A DNA stretch of 64,000 nt from Dermanyssus gallinae (lineage: Eukaryota > Arthropoda > Arachnida > Mesostigmata > Dermanyssidae): contig QVRM01005440.1 of NCBI GenBank assembly GCA_003439945.1, positions 62,001 through 126,000 on the forward strand. The letters are read 5' to 3'. Position 1 is the first letter of the stretch; every line of letters begins with the position of its first letter. A program made the position numbers and the translations under genes. The notes beneath the pieces are model-generated. The model was not told where the DNA came from. It made no database searches and saw only the letters and a program-made list of their open reading frames with translations. Below, one piece after another: positions 1 to 10,874 of the stretch.

Positions 1-10
1 CTCTCTCTCT

Positions 11-47
<37 letters not shown>
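1..47. repeat. (CT)n-(TA)n microsatellite
   Basis: A short CT run passes into about 17 TA units that end exactly at the left edge of the Tc3-like element. The last TA (46-47) is one half of the transposon's target-site duplication, so the element landed inside or at the edge of this microsatellite. Confidence 0.9.
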
Positions 48-51
<4 letters not shown>

Positions 52-242
52 GTGTTGCAAAAAAATAGCAACTCATGTTTTTTTGTGATAATTTCGGCTT
101 GGTTTATTTGAATGGCTTGACATTTTAAGCGCATGATGTACATGACGAAACATGAGTATAGTGTTGATTTCATTGCAATCTCAACATCGGTTCATACAAA
201 AAAAAAAGTGTGAAAAAACTGTTGCAAAATATTAGCAACAAT
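48..242 (+). repeat. Left terminal inverted repeat of the Tc3-like element
   Basis: About 195 bp beginning AAGTGTGTTGC. Its reverse complement is found at 1480-1679 with only scattered mismatches. The outer and inner ends carry similar GTTGC...GCAAC motifs, likely transposase-binding sites. Confidence 0.93.
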
Positions 243-308
243 AGCGCCTTACAGCGTATTCGATTCTTAGCAGGGCTGTATGACTCATTTGAAACTACAT
301 AATTTATT

Positions 309-1304
309 CTAGAAACGGGTTTTTCGTCCCTTCTTGTGAATCAAATCGTAAACTCGGTCTTTCATGGAGTTAATGAGCTGTTGTAAGTACGAAAGTGGAA
401 TATTAGTCCATGCTTGCTGGACAGCTTCTTTGAGGTCCGACAAATGATTATATTCTCGACCATTTGCGTAAATCTGCTTTACCAAATGTCTCCAAAGATT
501 TTCAATAGGATTCAGGTCTGGACTTAATGCCGGCCAGTCAAAAAGTGGCACTCTTTGTTCTTGAAAAAAGGCTATAGTGCTAGCCGAGGTATGAAACGTG
601 GCGTTGTCTTGTTGAAAAACTGCGTCAGGTCCCCCAATTCTTCTGAAGTGGGCTTCTAACTGGGAACCGACAATGCGCTGGTACATGTCAGAATTGTTTC
701 GGCCCACAATCTCGACTAGATCAGACTTCCCATTATATCCAAACGCGCCCCAATATTTCACAGAGCCACCACCGGCCACACGTTTCGAGAACCATTTAGG
801 TTCCTTCCGTAAGTCGTGCCAATAGTACTGACAGCCGTCAGGGCCATCGAGATTAAATTTCTTTTCATCCGAGAAGACGATGTTTTTCCACTCGTTATCC
901 CAAGTTTGGTATCTATGCGAAAATTCACGCCGTGCGACAATGTGCTTCGGTTGCAGTCGCGGCATAAGCTTCCTTTTCGCGTATCGCACGTTTTTGTCAG
1001 AACTTAACACTCGGTACACTGTGGATCGGTGCACTGGCACTCCCAAAGTAGTCCTGATCCTGGAAGAAGACATTTGGTCATGAGTAGCCAACTGTATGAT
1101 CCTTCGCCGATCTCGAATAGTCAAAACTGGCTTACGCCCACTGTTAGATCTGCACCTTTGGTTCACTCCAGGGTGTAAGAACCTGCTGATGGTGCTCTTA
1201 TGCCGTCCTAATCTGGTTGCTATAGCAGTTACTGTATGACCGAGCTCAGCATATGCCTCAATTCTTGTATTTTCGTTATCCGAAAGATCCTTTGTACGAC
1301 CCAT
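309..1304 (-). CDS. Tc3-like transposase (DD34E)
   Basis: A 331-residue uninterrupted frame starting at ATG (1302-1304) and ending in TAG (309-311), with AATAAA directly after the stop. It would cut and paste the element at TA sites in the nucleus. An N-terminal bipartite helix-turn-helix region covers about residues 1-115; its recognition-helix-like stretches are GRHKSTISRFL (33-43) and VHRSTVYRVL (91-100), separated by SGRKPVL (55-61), a linker like the GRPR motif of the family. The catalytic triad is D146 in FSDEKKFN, D233 in QQDNATFH and E268 in PDLNPIENLW, with 34 residues between the last two. The block after D146 (NLDGPDG...YYW..LRKEP) is what I know from Tc3A of Caenorhabditis, and the length (Tc3A about 329) agrees. 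No key residue is missing. Confidence 0.96.
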   Translation of the reverse strand: MGRTKDLSDNENTRIEAYAELGHTVTAIATRLGRHKSTISRFLHPGVNQRCRSNSGRKPVLTIRDRRRIIQLATHDQMSSSRIRTTLGVPVHRSTVYRVLSSDKNVRYAKRKLMPRLQPKHIVARREFSHRYQTWDNEWKNIVFSDEKKFNLDGPDGCQYYWHDLRKEPKWFSKRVAGGGSVKYWGAFGYNGKSDLVEIVGRNNSDMYQRIVGSQLEAHFRRIGGPDAVFQQDNATFHTSASTIAFFQEQRVPLFDWPALSPDLNPIENLWRHLVKQIYANGREYNHLSDLKEAVQQAWTNIPLSYLQQLINSMKDRVYDLIHKKGRKTRF

Positions 1305-1479
1305 GGTTTAAACATAAGATTCGTCGTTAGTTCGGAACAACGACTAAGCTGTAGAATATTTTGCAGCTATATAACGATTGATTTAGCTAGACAATATTCC
1401 TGACATTTGATCCCTGGGATCGAATATCAGCTGTAGTATCGACTATCCTTTACAAACAAGAGCTGTGTTGTTAGCATGT

Positions 1480-1679
1480 TATTGTTGCTAATATTTTGCA
1501 ACACTGTTTTTTCACACTTTTTTATTTTTTGTATGAACCGATTTTGAGATTGCAATGAAATCAACACTATACTCATGTTTCGTCATGTACATCATGCGCT
1601 TAAAATTTCAAGCCATTCAAATAAACCAAGTCGAAATTATCGCAAAAAACATGAGTTGCTAATTTTTGGCAACACACTT
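1480..1679 (-). repeat. Right terminal inverted repeat of the Tc3-like element
   Basis: Inverted copy of 48-242, ending GCAACACACTT just before the duplicated TA at 1680-1681. Confidence 0.93.
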
Positions 1680-1686
1680 TATATAC

Positions 1687-1728
1687 AGTGACAGAGCGAG
1701 ATATATATATATATATCGCCCTGTCACT
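1687..1728. repeat. Short inverted repeat around (TA)n
   Basis: AGTGACAGAGCG (1687-1698) faces CGCCCTGTCACT (1717-1728) across a (TA)n loop; 11 of 12 bases pair. It lies 6 bp outside the Tc3-like element and could be the end of an older foldback element into which the transposon jumped. Confidence 0.6.
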
Positions 1729-1950
1729 TTATTTCCTTATCTAAGGCAATTCTGCTGGCCTGGCGAATCGACATTCGGATCATGCTTTTTTACCGTGCTT
1801 ATTAATAGCTGTGTAGATGAAACAAACTGTGTTCATCTCAGCGTAAACGGAAGAAGAAAAAACTGGACCTGCTGCATGCACATGATTCTATAGCAGTTTA
1901 ACTGCTGTAAAAGCCGCCTCCTACCCTGTATTCTTACCCATCTTAAATAA
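1729..1950. other. Unassigned sequence between transposons
   Basis: About 220 bp without a recognised feature, lying downstream (3') of the LINE remnant on the minus strand. Confidence 0.5.

Positions 1951-1994
<44 letters not shown>
1951..1994 (-). repeat. (ATT)n / (TAA)n run, probable LINE 3' tail
   Basis: About 14 ATT units. On the minus strand this is a (TAA/ATA)n tail directly after the stop of the LINE remnant, as known for I-clade and some other non-LTR elements. Confidence 0.7.
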
Positions 1995-3310
1995 CATCAT
2001 TGAAATATGTCTAAAAAACAATTTTTTGCGCTCTTCACCCATGGTGCGAGTGATATAATCCACTTTACCGGTCCGCATATGATGCGCGCACAGTCCAGAA
2101 CTTTGCCATCCTCTGCAGGAACTTCTGGGAGCACCTCTGTCCCGTCATCGTCAGCGTCAGGTGATAGGCGACACTTCCTTGCCCTCAACTATGCTATGAC
2201 CTGTTGCCACTCCTTGAGCGTTTGCCTTAGGGCTGCCGCCTTCTGCTGCCCTTTTCGCCTTCCTGGACCACGGAAAAATATGACGGCTCATTTCGCCACT
2301 TTCGCTGCGTTTTCTTCCTGTTATTTTTTAACTTTATCGCGCTCGAGCCCCACATAGGAGCGTCGTAAAGCACAGTCGACTTCCCCACGTAGGCGAAAGG
2401 TCTTCTTTTGCACGCCGTTGCACCTCGTTTCTTTGGAAGAAATTTGGCCAGGCTATCACGGTGACTGCCACTATCTTAATGGCATGCTGGGTTCGTCTCT
2501 GTGGCCAAAATAGCTAGGTCATCGGCGTATGCAATTGTCTGAGTGCTCTCCATGTTGCAGAGCCGCAGCACATTGTTGTGCGCCATGTTCCACAGCAGGG
2601 GCCCCTGGACGGATCCGTGTGCGACGCCTGCTGTCATGTCGACCTCCATATCTCCGTGAACGGCCCTCTGGCTGCTGAGATAAGAGGCCCTGACTCTCTG
2701 CAGGTACGGTCATGACAGCTTAAAAATGTTTTTAAGTCTAGAAACAGCTTTCTCGGTCATGATCTACAATAGCCAACTCAGTAAGTTATGGGCGTTGCAG
2801 ACGCCCAGAGGGACGACCATGCAAATCTCCCTTAACCACTGTTTTTTCTTCTGTACCTTTCCGCCTTCTATAGTATTAGATTGACAGCCAATTACGTCAA
2901 GCGTCTTTGTCGGAAGCCAATTTGTCAGTCCGAGAGCTCCCCTTCTCCTTCAATTCCATCGTAAGCCTACTGTTGATAAGTGCCTTGAACGCCCACCTTA
3001 TGGTGTCTAGGAGCTACCTATCTATTCTTTCGGGCGATGCTCGCCCGGGTCAGTAGCCTGGCATTCTGCATGCCGCAGGCTAGGCATTTTGTTTCAGAGT
3101 ACGCTTGAAGACTTCCGGCTGTTTTAAAGCGGAGTCTTTACAGGTTCCACCGGTATCCCGGCCTGTATTCCTCTTTTTTTTTTATCCCGCTGGGCTGCGA
3201 TGCTCGTTTTTCTGAAATCCGCAATTTCGGCTAGGCAGATTGTGACTGGTTGCGTCCGATCTAAGGCTGGGTGGCGCTCTGCATGCTTTGCACAAAAGGT
3301 TTGCAACGTT
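1995..3310 (-). pseudogene. Decayed LINE (R1/I-like), reverse transcriptase part
   Basis: Reading the minus strand from about 3310 down, broken frames give successive pieces of a non-LTR polyprotein. First comes a basic region that may precede the RT (3124-3306), then an RT stretch with YLQRVRASYLSSQRAV (about 2660-2710). Next come a GS(V)QGPLLWN block equivalent to RT motif B (about 2590-2630) and AYADDLAIL at about 2509-2532, the catalytic motif C. The thumb-like region STVLYDAPMWG follows (about 2350-2380). A C-terminal 63-residue frame ends at 1997, next to the (TAA)n tail. Stops and frameshifts make it non-functional. Family is assigned from RT motifs; the clade is tentative because the N-terminal endonuclease is absent or unrecognisable. 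Confidence 0.75.
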
Positions 3311-3828
3311 TACCCGGCAGGATCTCTTGTTTGTTCCTGAGGAGCGTTTTGCCTCGCTTGCGTGATTTCTTGTGAAGAATATCGGAATCCATTTTGACAG
3401 CCCACCATCACGTTCGCCGGCTATCTTTCTGCTGGTGGGTAGTGGGGTCCCCGTCGTATTCGTATATCTTAGTATGATGGGTCTTTATCATACCGTATAA
3501 TCAGTCGTCTTATAAGGTCCGCGTTCTTCGCGTTATTGGTCGTAAATAAGTTTCAGTTTCTAATCATGCTGGTCGCTGGGTTTGACTGTCGCGTTTCCCG
3601 TAGGCCTACTGCGGCTATTCTCTAGTCAGCTCTGTCTTTAATTGTTTGCTGATTACTGCGGTCTGGAGGTTCTACAGTATTACCTGGCACTTTTTCTGTT
3701 AGGCCTTTGGCCTGCTTGACCTCCCCCGGTGTGCGCCTTTACTTAAACTCTTATTCGAGCTGCTTGATGTGTTCTTAAAGTTGTTTATTAACTTTCTTTT
3801 TTTCCTTTTCATGCTGCAAGTGAATTTA
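3311..3828. other. Unassigned, possibly 5' part of the decayed LINE
   Basis: GC-moderate sequence with no clean frame. It may be the highly decayed upstream part of the adjacent LINE, but I see no motif to prove it. Confidence 0.3.
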
Positions 3829-4042
3829 AATTCAATTATATTTGTTTCACTCAGATTGAGTATATTTTTATGCAGAGGTGTGCCAAGTACCATGCAGTGG
3901 AATGCACAACGCTGGACAAACAATTGTTGCACTACTTCTCTCGCCGAAAGCGTGAAGAAGATAGAGTATTATGAAGATACATCTTGAACTGTATATTATA
4001 CTCAATCTGAGTGAAATAAATATACTTGAATTGAATTGAATT
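3829..4042. mobile_element. Small inverted-repeat (MITE-like) element
   Basis: About 214 bp bounded by inverted repeats of about 37-42 bp. The left arm (3829-3865) begins AATTCAATT and contains TTTCACTCAGATTGAGTATA; the right arm (3997-4042) is its reverse complement apart from a few bases and a 4-5 bp insertion. The interior has no coding capacity. No target duplication is obvious. It could be a non-autonomous DNA element or a foldback. Confidence 0.6.
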
Positions 4043-5599
4043 AACTTCTTTTTTTCTAGAAATTTCTGCTTTAGCAGTCTGCTTTATTCTCATTCAGCTC
4101 CGCCTAGAGCTTAGCTACATTATTAATCCTGTCTTTTTGAGTTGGCAGCTGTTTTTTGCCGTGCAGAATCGGGATAATTTTAGAAGCTTTTATTGCACGC
4201 TTATATAAACACACAAATATAATGGCACATTTATTTTTACAAGATATTTCGTCATGTTAAAGAGTCATCGAACTTCTTACGTTCCCATATAATTACTTTT
4301 GTATTTTTTGCACCTCGGGGGACTTCGCCTTCCTCTTGTTTTTGCCTCTCATCGCATCTTTTGGCCTGGCTGAACGATTTGCTGCTGATGGCTGTCTCCA
4401 TTTCCATGCTTGTCGCTCTCTGCTCCGACAAGTTAGGCTCCGAGCTAGTCCTGACTAGCGATTTAGTATGTAAGGCCTCATAAAATTCCCCCGAGCTTCT
4501 CTATTTTTTCTTTATTTTACACTTATTTTTCTAGCCTCGCTTCTCGATCGTCTCGCGTGCACCTGTGGCTAATGACTGCTATTTATGTAAAAAACACAAC
4601 ATTTCGAGCAAAGTTCTTAAGTCATGTCCGAAAATACCTGGTAGACTTGATAGCTTGCTCTCCCTTTCTCAGAGCAAGTGTCTTTCTCACGTAAACTTGT
4701 TTATACGGCCGAACTGCTTCCACTACACAGCGGTATGCTGATCCTTATTTGCGCCCAAAAAACACAAAATGTTCAAGTATTTTCACTGGCAAAATAGTTG
4801 CACGACATCATCTTACCACTCACAAAGCTTGTTAGAGGATGAACTATTCACCTGTAGCATTGATCTCCCGCGAAGTGTCGCTCACCACCTCTACTAAAAA
4901 TGGAGTATTTTCATGAAAACTTCATGGCCGATCCCATTGTTTGGCACACCTTTTTGTTCGCTGAAAGCTCCTGTTTAGTCACTGCGCCAAAATTGAGTAG
5001 TTGTTTGGTGTTCTCACCGTCATTTCTGCGCTTAAACAAACATTTCGTTGCAGGCACAAACACGTCGCACGGCGGTAACACTGCAGCTTCAATTCTGCTG
5101 TTACTACTGTATATCATACGATCATGACATGGTTCATCAGGTTCAGCCGATCTTATTAGACGTTGAATCCTGCGTGTTACCCAAACATAAAGTAAGTCGA
5201 CTCAACAGCATCTGATAAAACCAATGAAGTCTTTGCGAGTAGTGTGCAGCATGACTGATATTGTTTGTAGCACAGTCGTATTGCTGACTGTGAGACTGAT
5301 GCGTGCGTTGCTGTTCCACTGACAAATACGGCGTTTAGCGTATTTTTCTTCTGCGCTAGTCATCATACGAACACACAGTTAACTATTAACCAATATGGCG
5401 CTTTTCTTTTTTTCTATTTGAAATGGTCTGAAAGAAAAACAGTTCCATTAATTCGTCGTGCTCTAGCGCCACAGCGTTGTACAGCGGTGTCTCCAGTCAT
5501 CGACATTAGGGAAAATAACCCACACAAGTTGTCTGGCCAGATCAAATATTGCTGACATGCTCAACTTGACACACCTGCTTAGGATATTTCTCAGGAAAT
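4043..5599. other. Intergenic, nothing recognised
   Basis: About 1.5 kb of moderately AT-rich sequence with only short random frames, no repeat structure and no RNA-like signal that I can support. Confidence 0.5.
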
Positions 5600-8385
5600 G
5601 GTCCCGCTGATCGGTGGTCGTTCCGCCACATAGAGAGAGAGAGAAAGAAGGAAAGAGGCATGCGAAAGGCGAATGTCAAAACGCGAGAGACTCGCCACCT
5701 TGTTGCACTCGGAAGAATGTTCCTACAATCTGCACGCACCCACCTTCACCCCTGCCCACCATCGCGCTCGATGCTTTCATTTGCCTCGTTGTCATTTGTG
5801 CTGATTTCTCGCACAATTTCGTTCCTCGTAAACGAGACGCATTTTCAGCATGATGGCGCCTGTCAAATAGATACAGCCTAAAATGGCCCATAGCGTCGTT
5901 TCGCTTCAACTTAGCCCGTGGCGTTCGCGACCTCTGCACGCCACCCGGTCATCGGGTTTTCAACGTGTTATGGTGGTGGTGGTAGAAAGGTGGGTCGTAC
6001 AAGTGCATATGAGGGTGTTTGTGTTTCTTGAGTGCGTCGTACATATGTGAGTGACGTCGGCCTAATGGAGTCACTTTCCAAAGAAGCATTGCAACGAGTG
6101 CGTGCAACGCGCATCGCTCTGGGGCTCTGACGGGGGCAGACTGAACAACAGCAGCTGTAACAGCGCCTGCAGCAGCAACAGAAGTATTAGACATGGCTAA
6201 GGCGCGCCTGATTCCTGGAGAGCTAGCTTCTATTCGAGGGCACTGACTGCGGAACGCTCACTAGACGACGATTCCAGGAACGGGGTGGTGGTGATTGGGT
6301 GTTGGCAACTACTACTACTAGTACTACTACTGCGACTATAACGACTATGAGCACCCGAAGGCGGGCTTCCGACGGCTGTTGCTAGCGCCATGATCCTCTT
6401 GTTCGGATTTGCAATGCAACGGGTAGTTACCCGTCCATCGTCGTAAAAAAGAAGGTGAGAAACCCTTCCGACCTCCTCGAGTGGTTAAGCTAGGTCCGAC
6501 GCAAATCCCAGCGGCTGACTGACCAACGATGTTCTTAGTCGGCGTCGCACAGAGGTTGGCCGCATGATTCTGTCTCCAGTGGCGAGGTGGCGCAAAAGTT
6601 TGAATGTTGGCCTCGATTGCGACGCTCACTGTCTGCGCTACATAACGACAGAAGAAAACGCGCGCGAATCGAGTTGCCCCGGCCCCTGCCATTGCCGGGC
6701 TCCTGCTGCTGTTGCTGCTGATGGTGCTGATTATGATATTGCTGCTACATGCTCTTTCAACAATCCCTGCCTGCATCTCAGCGGCGTCTTACAGAGCAAA
6801 TTGACCTCTACGGGAGGCGAAAACAACGCAGCAACAAGGAAAAGCGAAAGGCCTGGCAATGGCCTCATGATGATGAGGAGGACGCGGAGGAGAAACGGGA
6901 GAGCCAACGCGGCAAGAAAAGGCGCGCGGAGCGTGGAGACGGTAGCCCGCACTCGCGCTATCCTGTGGTCTCGTCCGTATGCGTAAAGCAAGCTGTTTGC
7001 TGCTCGCTCTGGCCGTCGTATGCGTAATAATGCCATACCTACCTCTGGCAGATGCCTGCAGCTAACCTCTGCCTACCTAGATGACTGTCTGTGCGTCTGT
7101 CTGTCTGGTGGTCGATGGTTTACAGTGGCCAGCAGCAATAGGGCTATAGTAGTCGTAGGGGTAATCATATTGCGAGTAGCAGTCGTACTCTCGAAGGACG
7201 GTGGTTTCAGTGCTGGTGGATGCGGCGCGGCACTGATGCGGCTTGGTTTGCCTTTTGCGAAACCGTCGAAACGGTCTCGCTGTCTCTCTGTCGGCTCTTT
7301 TACAAACTATTATATAACTCGTATATACTAGTGCTGCTTCTGCTGCTGCTAAGACATCAGCAGCAGCGGTAGCAGCTAAGTACGCAGGCACCTTACCCAT
7401 TCGCCCGGTCACCCATCCAGCGTCGTAGACGGCGCACTACGACGGCATATGACAGAATTATTCACAAAATAATCTCCAAAGATGGTGTGTGTATAGCTGT
7501 GCCTATAATATCGGGCGCTGTGTCTGTGTGTATGTGTTCGTGCAGATCTAGCATGCACGGTAACGGCAGCATGCGCCATTATATATAGTATATGAATGCG
7601 AATGCATGTACAGAAGCCGTGGCTGAATGAAACGATTATTACTCGAGAAGAGCGCCAACTCGTGTGTAGTATGCGTTGTAGAAGCTGCTTGCTGTACAAG
7701 GCTGGATTGGATGACCGGGTCGTTTCATGTGGCTATGTTAGGAGGCGGCCGTTCGAGTACGTAGTGGTGGTAGTGATATTAGTAGTTGTAGTAGTCTTAG
7801 TAGCAGTGGCGAATGGGGTTTGTTCATGAGCCGCATGTTGTATTCAAGAGTTCACCCCCAGGACGGGCGGGCACGTTAAGCCGTGCCTAGCAAGATACGC
7901 GCGGGCGGCCGGGCGAGCGGGGGGAGTAGAGTTAGCACGAACACGGCACGGACAACAGCAATGATGACCAAGAGAAGCCGCGAAACAAGTAGGATGAGCC
8001 GCTCTCTAACAAGAGTGGCATGCTGTCCTGCAAGCCGCTGAGACCCGCTTGGCAAGCTCAGCCGCTGCGTTTTCTTTCGGCAGTGTTTTCTCTCGAGGCG
8101 GCACCTCTATATGCATTCGATCTCTTCTGGCGAGCGTTCCGCGGCTCGTTGCGATTGCCTTTATGACGCCCAACGGGGAAAAAGCAACCCGAGCCGGGAT
8201 ACCGCCGAGGGTCGGCGGTAATCTGGAGGCCGTTCCATATCGCCTCCCCTGCCGCCGCTGCTGGCCACTGCCACATTCAGCAGGCTGAAACATGTTTCGG
8301 CAGCAACGAAATGGTTTTATGGCAAATTCGACGCGATCGCTGATCGAGACGAGCCATTTGATCACCCGTTAGGCAATTCGGTTTC
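5600..8385. other. CpG-rich block with trinucleotide tracts
   Basis: About 2.8 kb of GC-richer sequence with short CAG/CTG, GGT, ACT and GAC runs (for example 5966-5984, 6309-6330, 6705-6730, 7765-7805) and a GA run at 5632-5645. Open frames here are low-complexity and overlap on both strands, so none is called as a gene. Such blocks can be untranslated exons, promoters or enhancers of a host gene, but no splice-linked frame is convincing. Confidence 0.4.
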
Positions 8386-8411
8386 ATATATATATATATA
8401 TATATATATAA
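8386..8411. repeat. (TA)n microsatellite
   Basis: Thirteen TA units after GTTTCA. Confidence 0.9.
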
Positions 8412-8556
8412 GTATCCCAGCCACCGTTCACACGAAGAATGCCACTGCTCATCAGTAACCATAGATTCTTGTTGCACTTTTAGCTTGATCCACAAATCAT
8501 AAACTATGGCTGCAGCTGTTTGAAAATATGACCTAGATTCAATTTTGTTTAAGGAT

Positions 8557-8627
8557 ATTGTTTTTAATTCTAGACCGTCCTTCGTCCCCTACGGGCCTGG
8601 AACTTAACCTGAGGTATATCTTTAATG
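8557..8627 (-). repeat. Dispersed repeat family, copy 1
   Basis: A 71-bp segment that matches 29679-29749 in reverse complement at 58 of 71 positions by eye, without gaps. Two more diverged copies are at 18293-18360 and 52813-52879. Shared landmarks on this strand are TTTTTAATTCTAGAC and GGAACTTAACCTGAG. The minus-strand frame through it (LKIYLRLSSRPVGDEGRSR) is open and continuous with the frame at 8539-8823, so it might once have been coding. I do not recognise the family. Confidence 0.6.
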
Positions 8628-8647
8628 AATGTACGATCAAAAAAATG

Positions 8648-8670
8648 TATATATATATATATATATATAC
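8648..8670. repeat. (TA)n microsatellite
   Basis: About 11 TA units, 20 bp to the right of dispersed-repeat copy 1. Confidence 0.85.
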
Positions 8671-9689
8671 GACCACCGCAATGGTGACTGCATATTGCAA
8701 TAAGGGTACACGGAAAGGGTTTTGCTGATTTCGGTGCATTGATTTGATAGATATGCCGGGCGGCAATTTCAAGTCCATATGGGACGAAATATTGTCTACA
8801 ATGAAGAACAATCTCCTTAACAAATGTCAGTTGGTAAATCTTGGTTAGATCGATATCGAGGTGCTACGTGGGTTGAAATACCCTCTTACATTTGATAAGC
8901 TTCATCGACAAAAGTTGTAAAAGCAGTCATTGCAAAGTTGTATACAGAATATTTGTACCACAACCACGTCATAATTCCGTGGCCCCAAACAGAAATCTGC
9001 TCTAAATAATGGACCCCGCACTGAAGTTAAGAATGTTTAAGTTGTAAATTCCCAGATCACCATATGCTTGGGTTTATATAAATATAAATAAACATTGCCA
9101 CAATGTCATACGCTGCGTCCCAAAATACCAGGTATCGATTTCAGTTTATCACGCTTATGCATGCATGGGTTAACGTGTTGCTGAGATATTTGACAAAAAC
9201 ATGTGGCTATTCCACAGGAGACACTAGTTGCCCTCCCTTGTGAATTTATTTCTCAATTTTTTTTGTTTACCGTTTTTCGTAAATTTGTAGCACATATATT
9301 TGACGACGTAAACAGTTGCTTGTCTGTGATAACAGGCCGAATTTTTTTTTAGGTAATTCAGCAATTATAAGTTGAATACTAAGGCACTTAAGCTGTCCCC
9401 TGGATAAAAACTGTCATCTGCTTCAACCCGCCATTATTTGTGTTTTCACGTCGTAATGCAATAACTTTATAGATATCAAATACCCCTTGTCGTATGTTCG
9501 AGCCAGACCATACTTTTGAAAGTTCAGCATTGAGTAAATCTTTGCTGTTCCGTTATATTTCTGCTACAATGACAGTACGTTTTCCGGATCCTTAGCTGGA
9601 AAAGTCCCTCGAAGTCTAGTATAAGAGTGTACGATTTGACTATAGGTAAATATGAGGTGATGGCATATTATTGTCTTATTTTAGCTCGA
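8671..9689. other. Intergenic, nothing recognised
   Basis: About 1 kb of AT-rich sequence. The only open stretch is the minus-strand frame 8539-8823, which runs through a (TA)n and the dispersed repeat. Confidence 0.45.
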
Positions 9690-10084
9690 AGGCTTTATTA
9701 TCTCTTACATTAAGAAGTGGTTCAAGAGTCAAGAAGAATCATTGTCTAACCCGTTGACCCAATTTCTAACGGGTACGGCACCTTCAGAAAATACCTGTAT
9801 CGTACTGGACGTGCCCCGTCGTCAGCATGCACTCTCTGCGACTCAGGAGAAGAAGGCAACGTCAAACACATCTTCGATATGTGCGCGGCGTTCACCGCGG
9901 ACAGGGCTGAGCTGGCGCAGCTCTTTAACCGGAAACCTTCGGTAACATGTAAAGAAATGGCGCAGACTCTCTTGCACTACATCCACAGCTGGCAAATCGT
10001 AAAGAATTTTGCCGCGACCATGATTATATTTAGTGCAGACCGCGACGTGTGCTCTGCCCACGCACCCATAAGGGAGTGGTAAGG
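9690..10084 (+). pseudogene. LINE (R1/I-like) C-terminal fragment
   Basis: This holds the last part of a non-LTR polyprotein, 5'-truncated. It reads IKKWFKSQ then LTQFLTG, and after a one-base loss at about 9772 continues with GTFRKYLYRTGRAPSSAC, LCDSGEEGNVKHIFDMC and AAFTADRAELAQ to a TAA at 10080-10082. The Q(F/V)LTGHG...YL...C..C......H..F.C pattern is the zinc-knuckle-like tail that follows RT in R1/Jockey/I-type LINEs. The 3' untranslated part is split by the nested LINE that starts at 10096 and resumes at about 10886. The frameshift and missing RT make it non-functional. Confidence 0.78.
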
Positions 10085-10095
10085 GCTGAAGTAAT

Positions 10096-10874
10096 TTTGT
10101 TATTTAGTTTTATTTATATAACTTCACTATGTTAGCAATTTGGAGTGGACAATTGTCTCCGCGCGTACATGGGATCACGGGTACTCTAACCCAGGGTTAG
10201 CCCAGTTTAACAATGTGCCCCAAACAGACACTGCATTTCCTCGTTGAATGTTGAGCGACCGCCTCTGACGCAAGAATTTGGATGATCTCGAGTCTCCTAT
10301 CGAAAGATTAAGGTTTCTACTTATGCACTGAATCAGCTTGAGCGTAAGGGGGCCTGCAGCTCCCATAGTCTCGAACGGCAACGGACAAAATTCGTGCGGA
10401 TAATCAACGCTTGAGTATTTTCTGCATTTGTTAGCCTCCGTTAATCTGGCAGCATGACCTGCTCGGTCCGCACCTGCACCGACCATCGAAGGGGCTAATG
10501 TGTCGGTCACAGGTTGCGTCTCAAACAAGCATGCGGTTACGCTCAAATGGCGTCAAAGTCAGGCCGCCAGGTTGATTTCTATCATCCCTCGATAGACCCG
10601 GAGGCCCTGAACACACGGGAAGCACGCAAATCAAAGTGCGCGAATAAAGGTGCCATTTAAAGTGGAGTGACATGCTCGTCGGCCTACACTCAACGCGCAT
10701 GACAAGCCATGATGGGCCAACGCGTCCACAAAATCACCACAACGACATCTGTGGGGCACGACTAGGTCAACACCAATCCACAGCCCTGCGCTTATGCGCG
10801 TCGTCTCGTCGTCTAACAGAGTCCCAATTCGCGGACAGGGTAGAGCCTGTAACCAAGCCCCAGCCCCTTTAAAA
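10096..10874 (-). mobile_element. 5'-truncated nuclease-type LINE, copy A, nested in another LINE
   Basis: A 779-bp insertion flanked by an 11-bp target duplication GCTGAAGTAAT (10085-10095 and 10875-10885). On the minus strand it begins in KGAGAWLQALP and reads through GTLLDDETTRI, the zinc-binding CRCG...HHGLSC...GRR...H segment, a decayed nuclease core and TDTLAPSM to the C-terminus, colinear with the longer copy at 39761-42127. Several stops interrupt it. The nuclease motif corresponding to RPDG in the longer copy reads QPGG in the best frame and the W before the second acidic residue is a stop, so the domain is dead. The 3' tail on the minus strand is AT-rich (ATAAATAAAACTAAATAAC). Confidence 0.85.

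Larger units (their letters stand above)
48..1679 (-). mobile_element. Complete Tc3-like Tc1/mariner DNA transposon
   Basis: A 1632-bp element bounded by long terminal inverted repeats (48-242 and 1480-1679) and flanked by TA on both sides (46-47 and 1680-1681), the target duplication expected of Tc1/mariner. The inverted repeats are nearly identical apart from a few substitutions and short A-run length differences. Each contains two related motifs, one at the tip (AGTGTGTTGC, then TAGCAAC) and one at the inner end (GTTGCAAAATATTAGCAAC). This resembles the two transposase-binding sites per end in Tc3-type or IR/DR elements. The single intact gene runs on the minus strand. Structure and family are well supported; present-day activity is inferred only from intactness. 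Confidence 0.96.
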
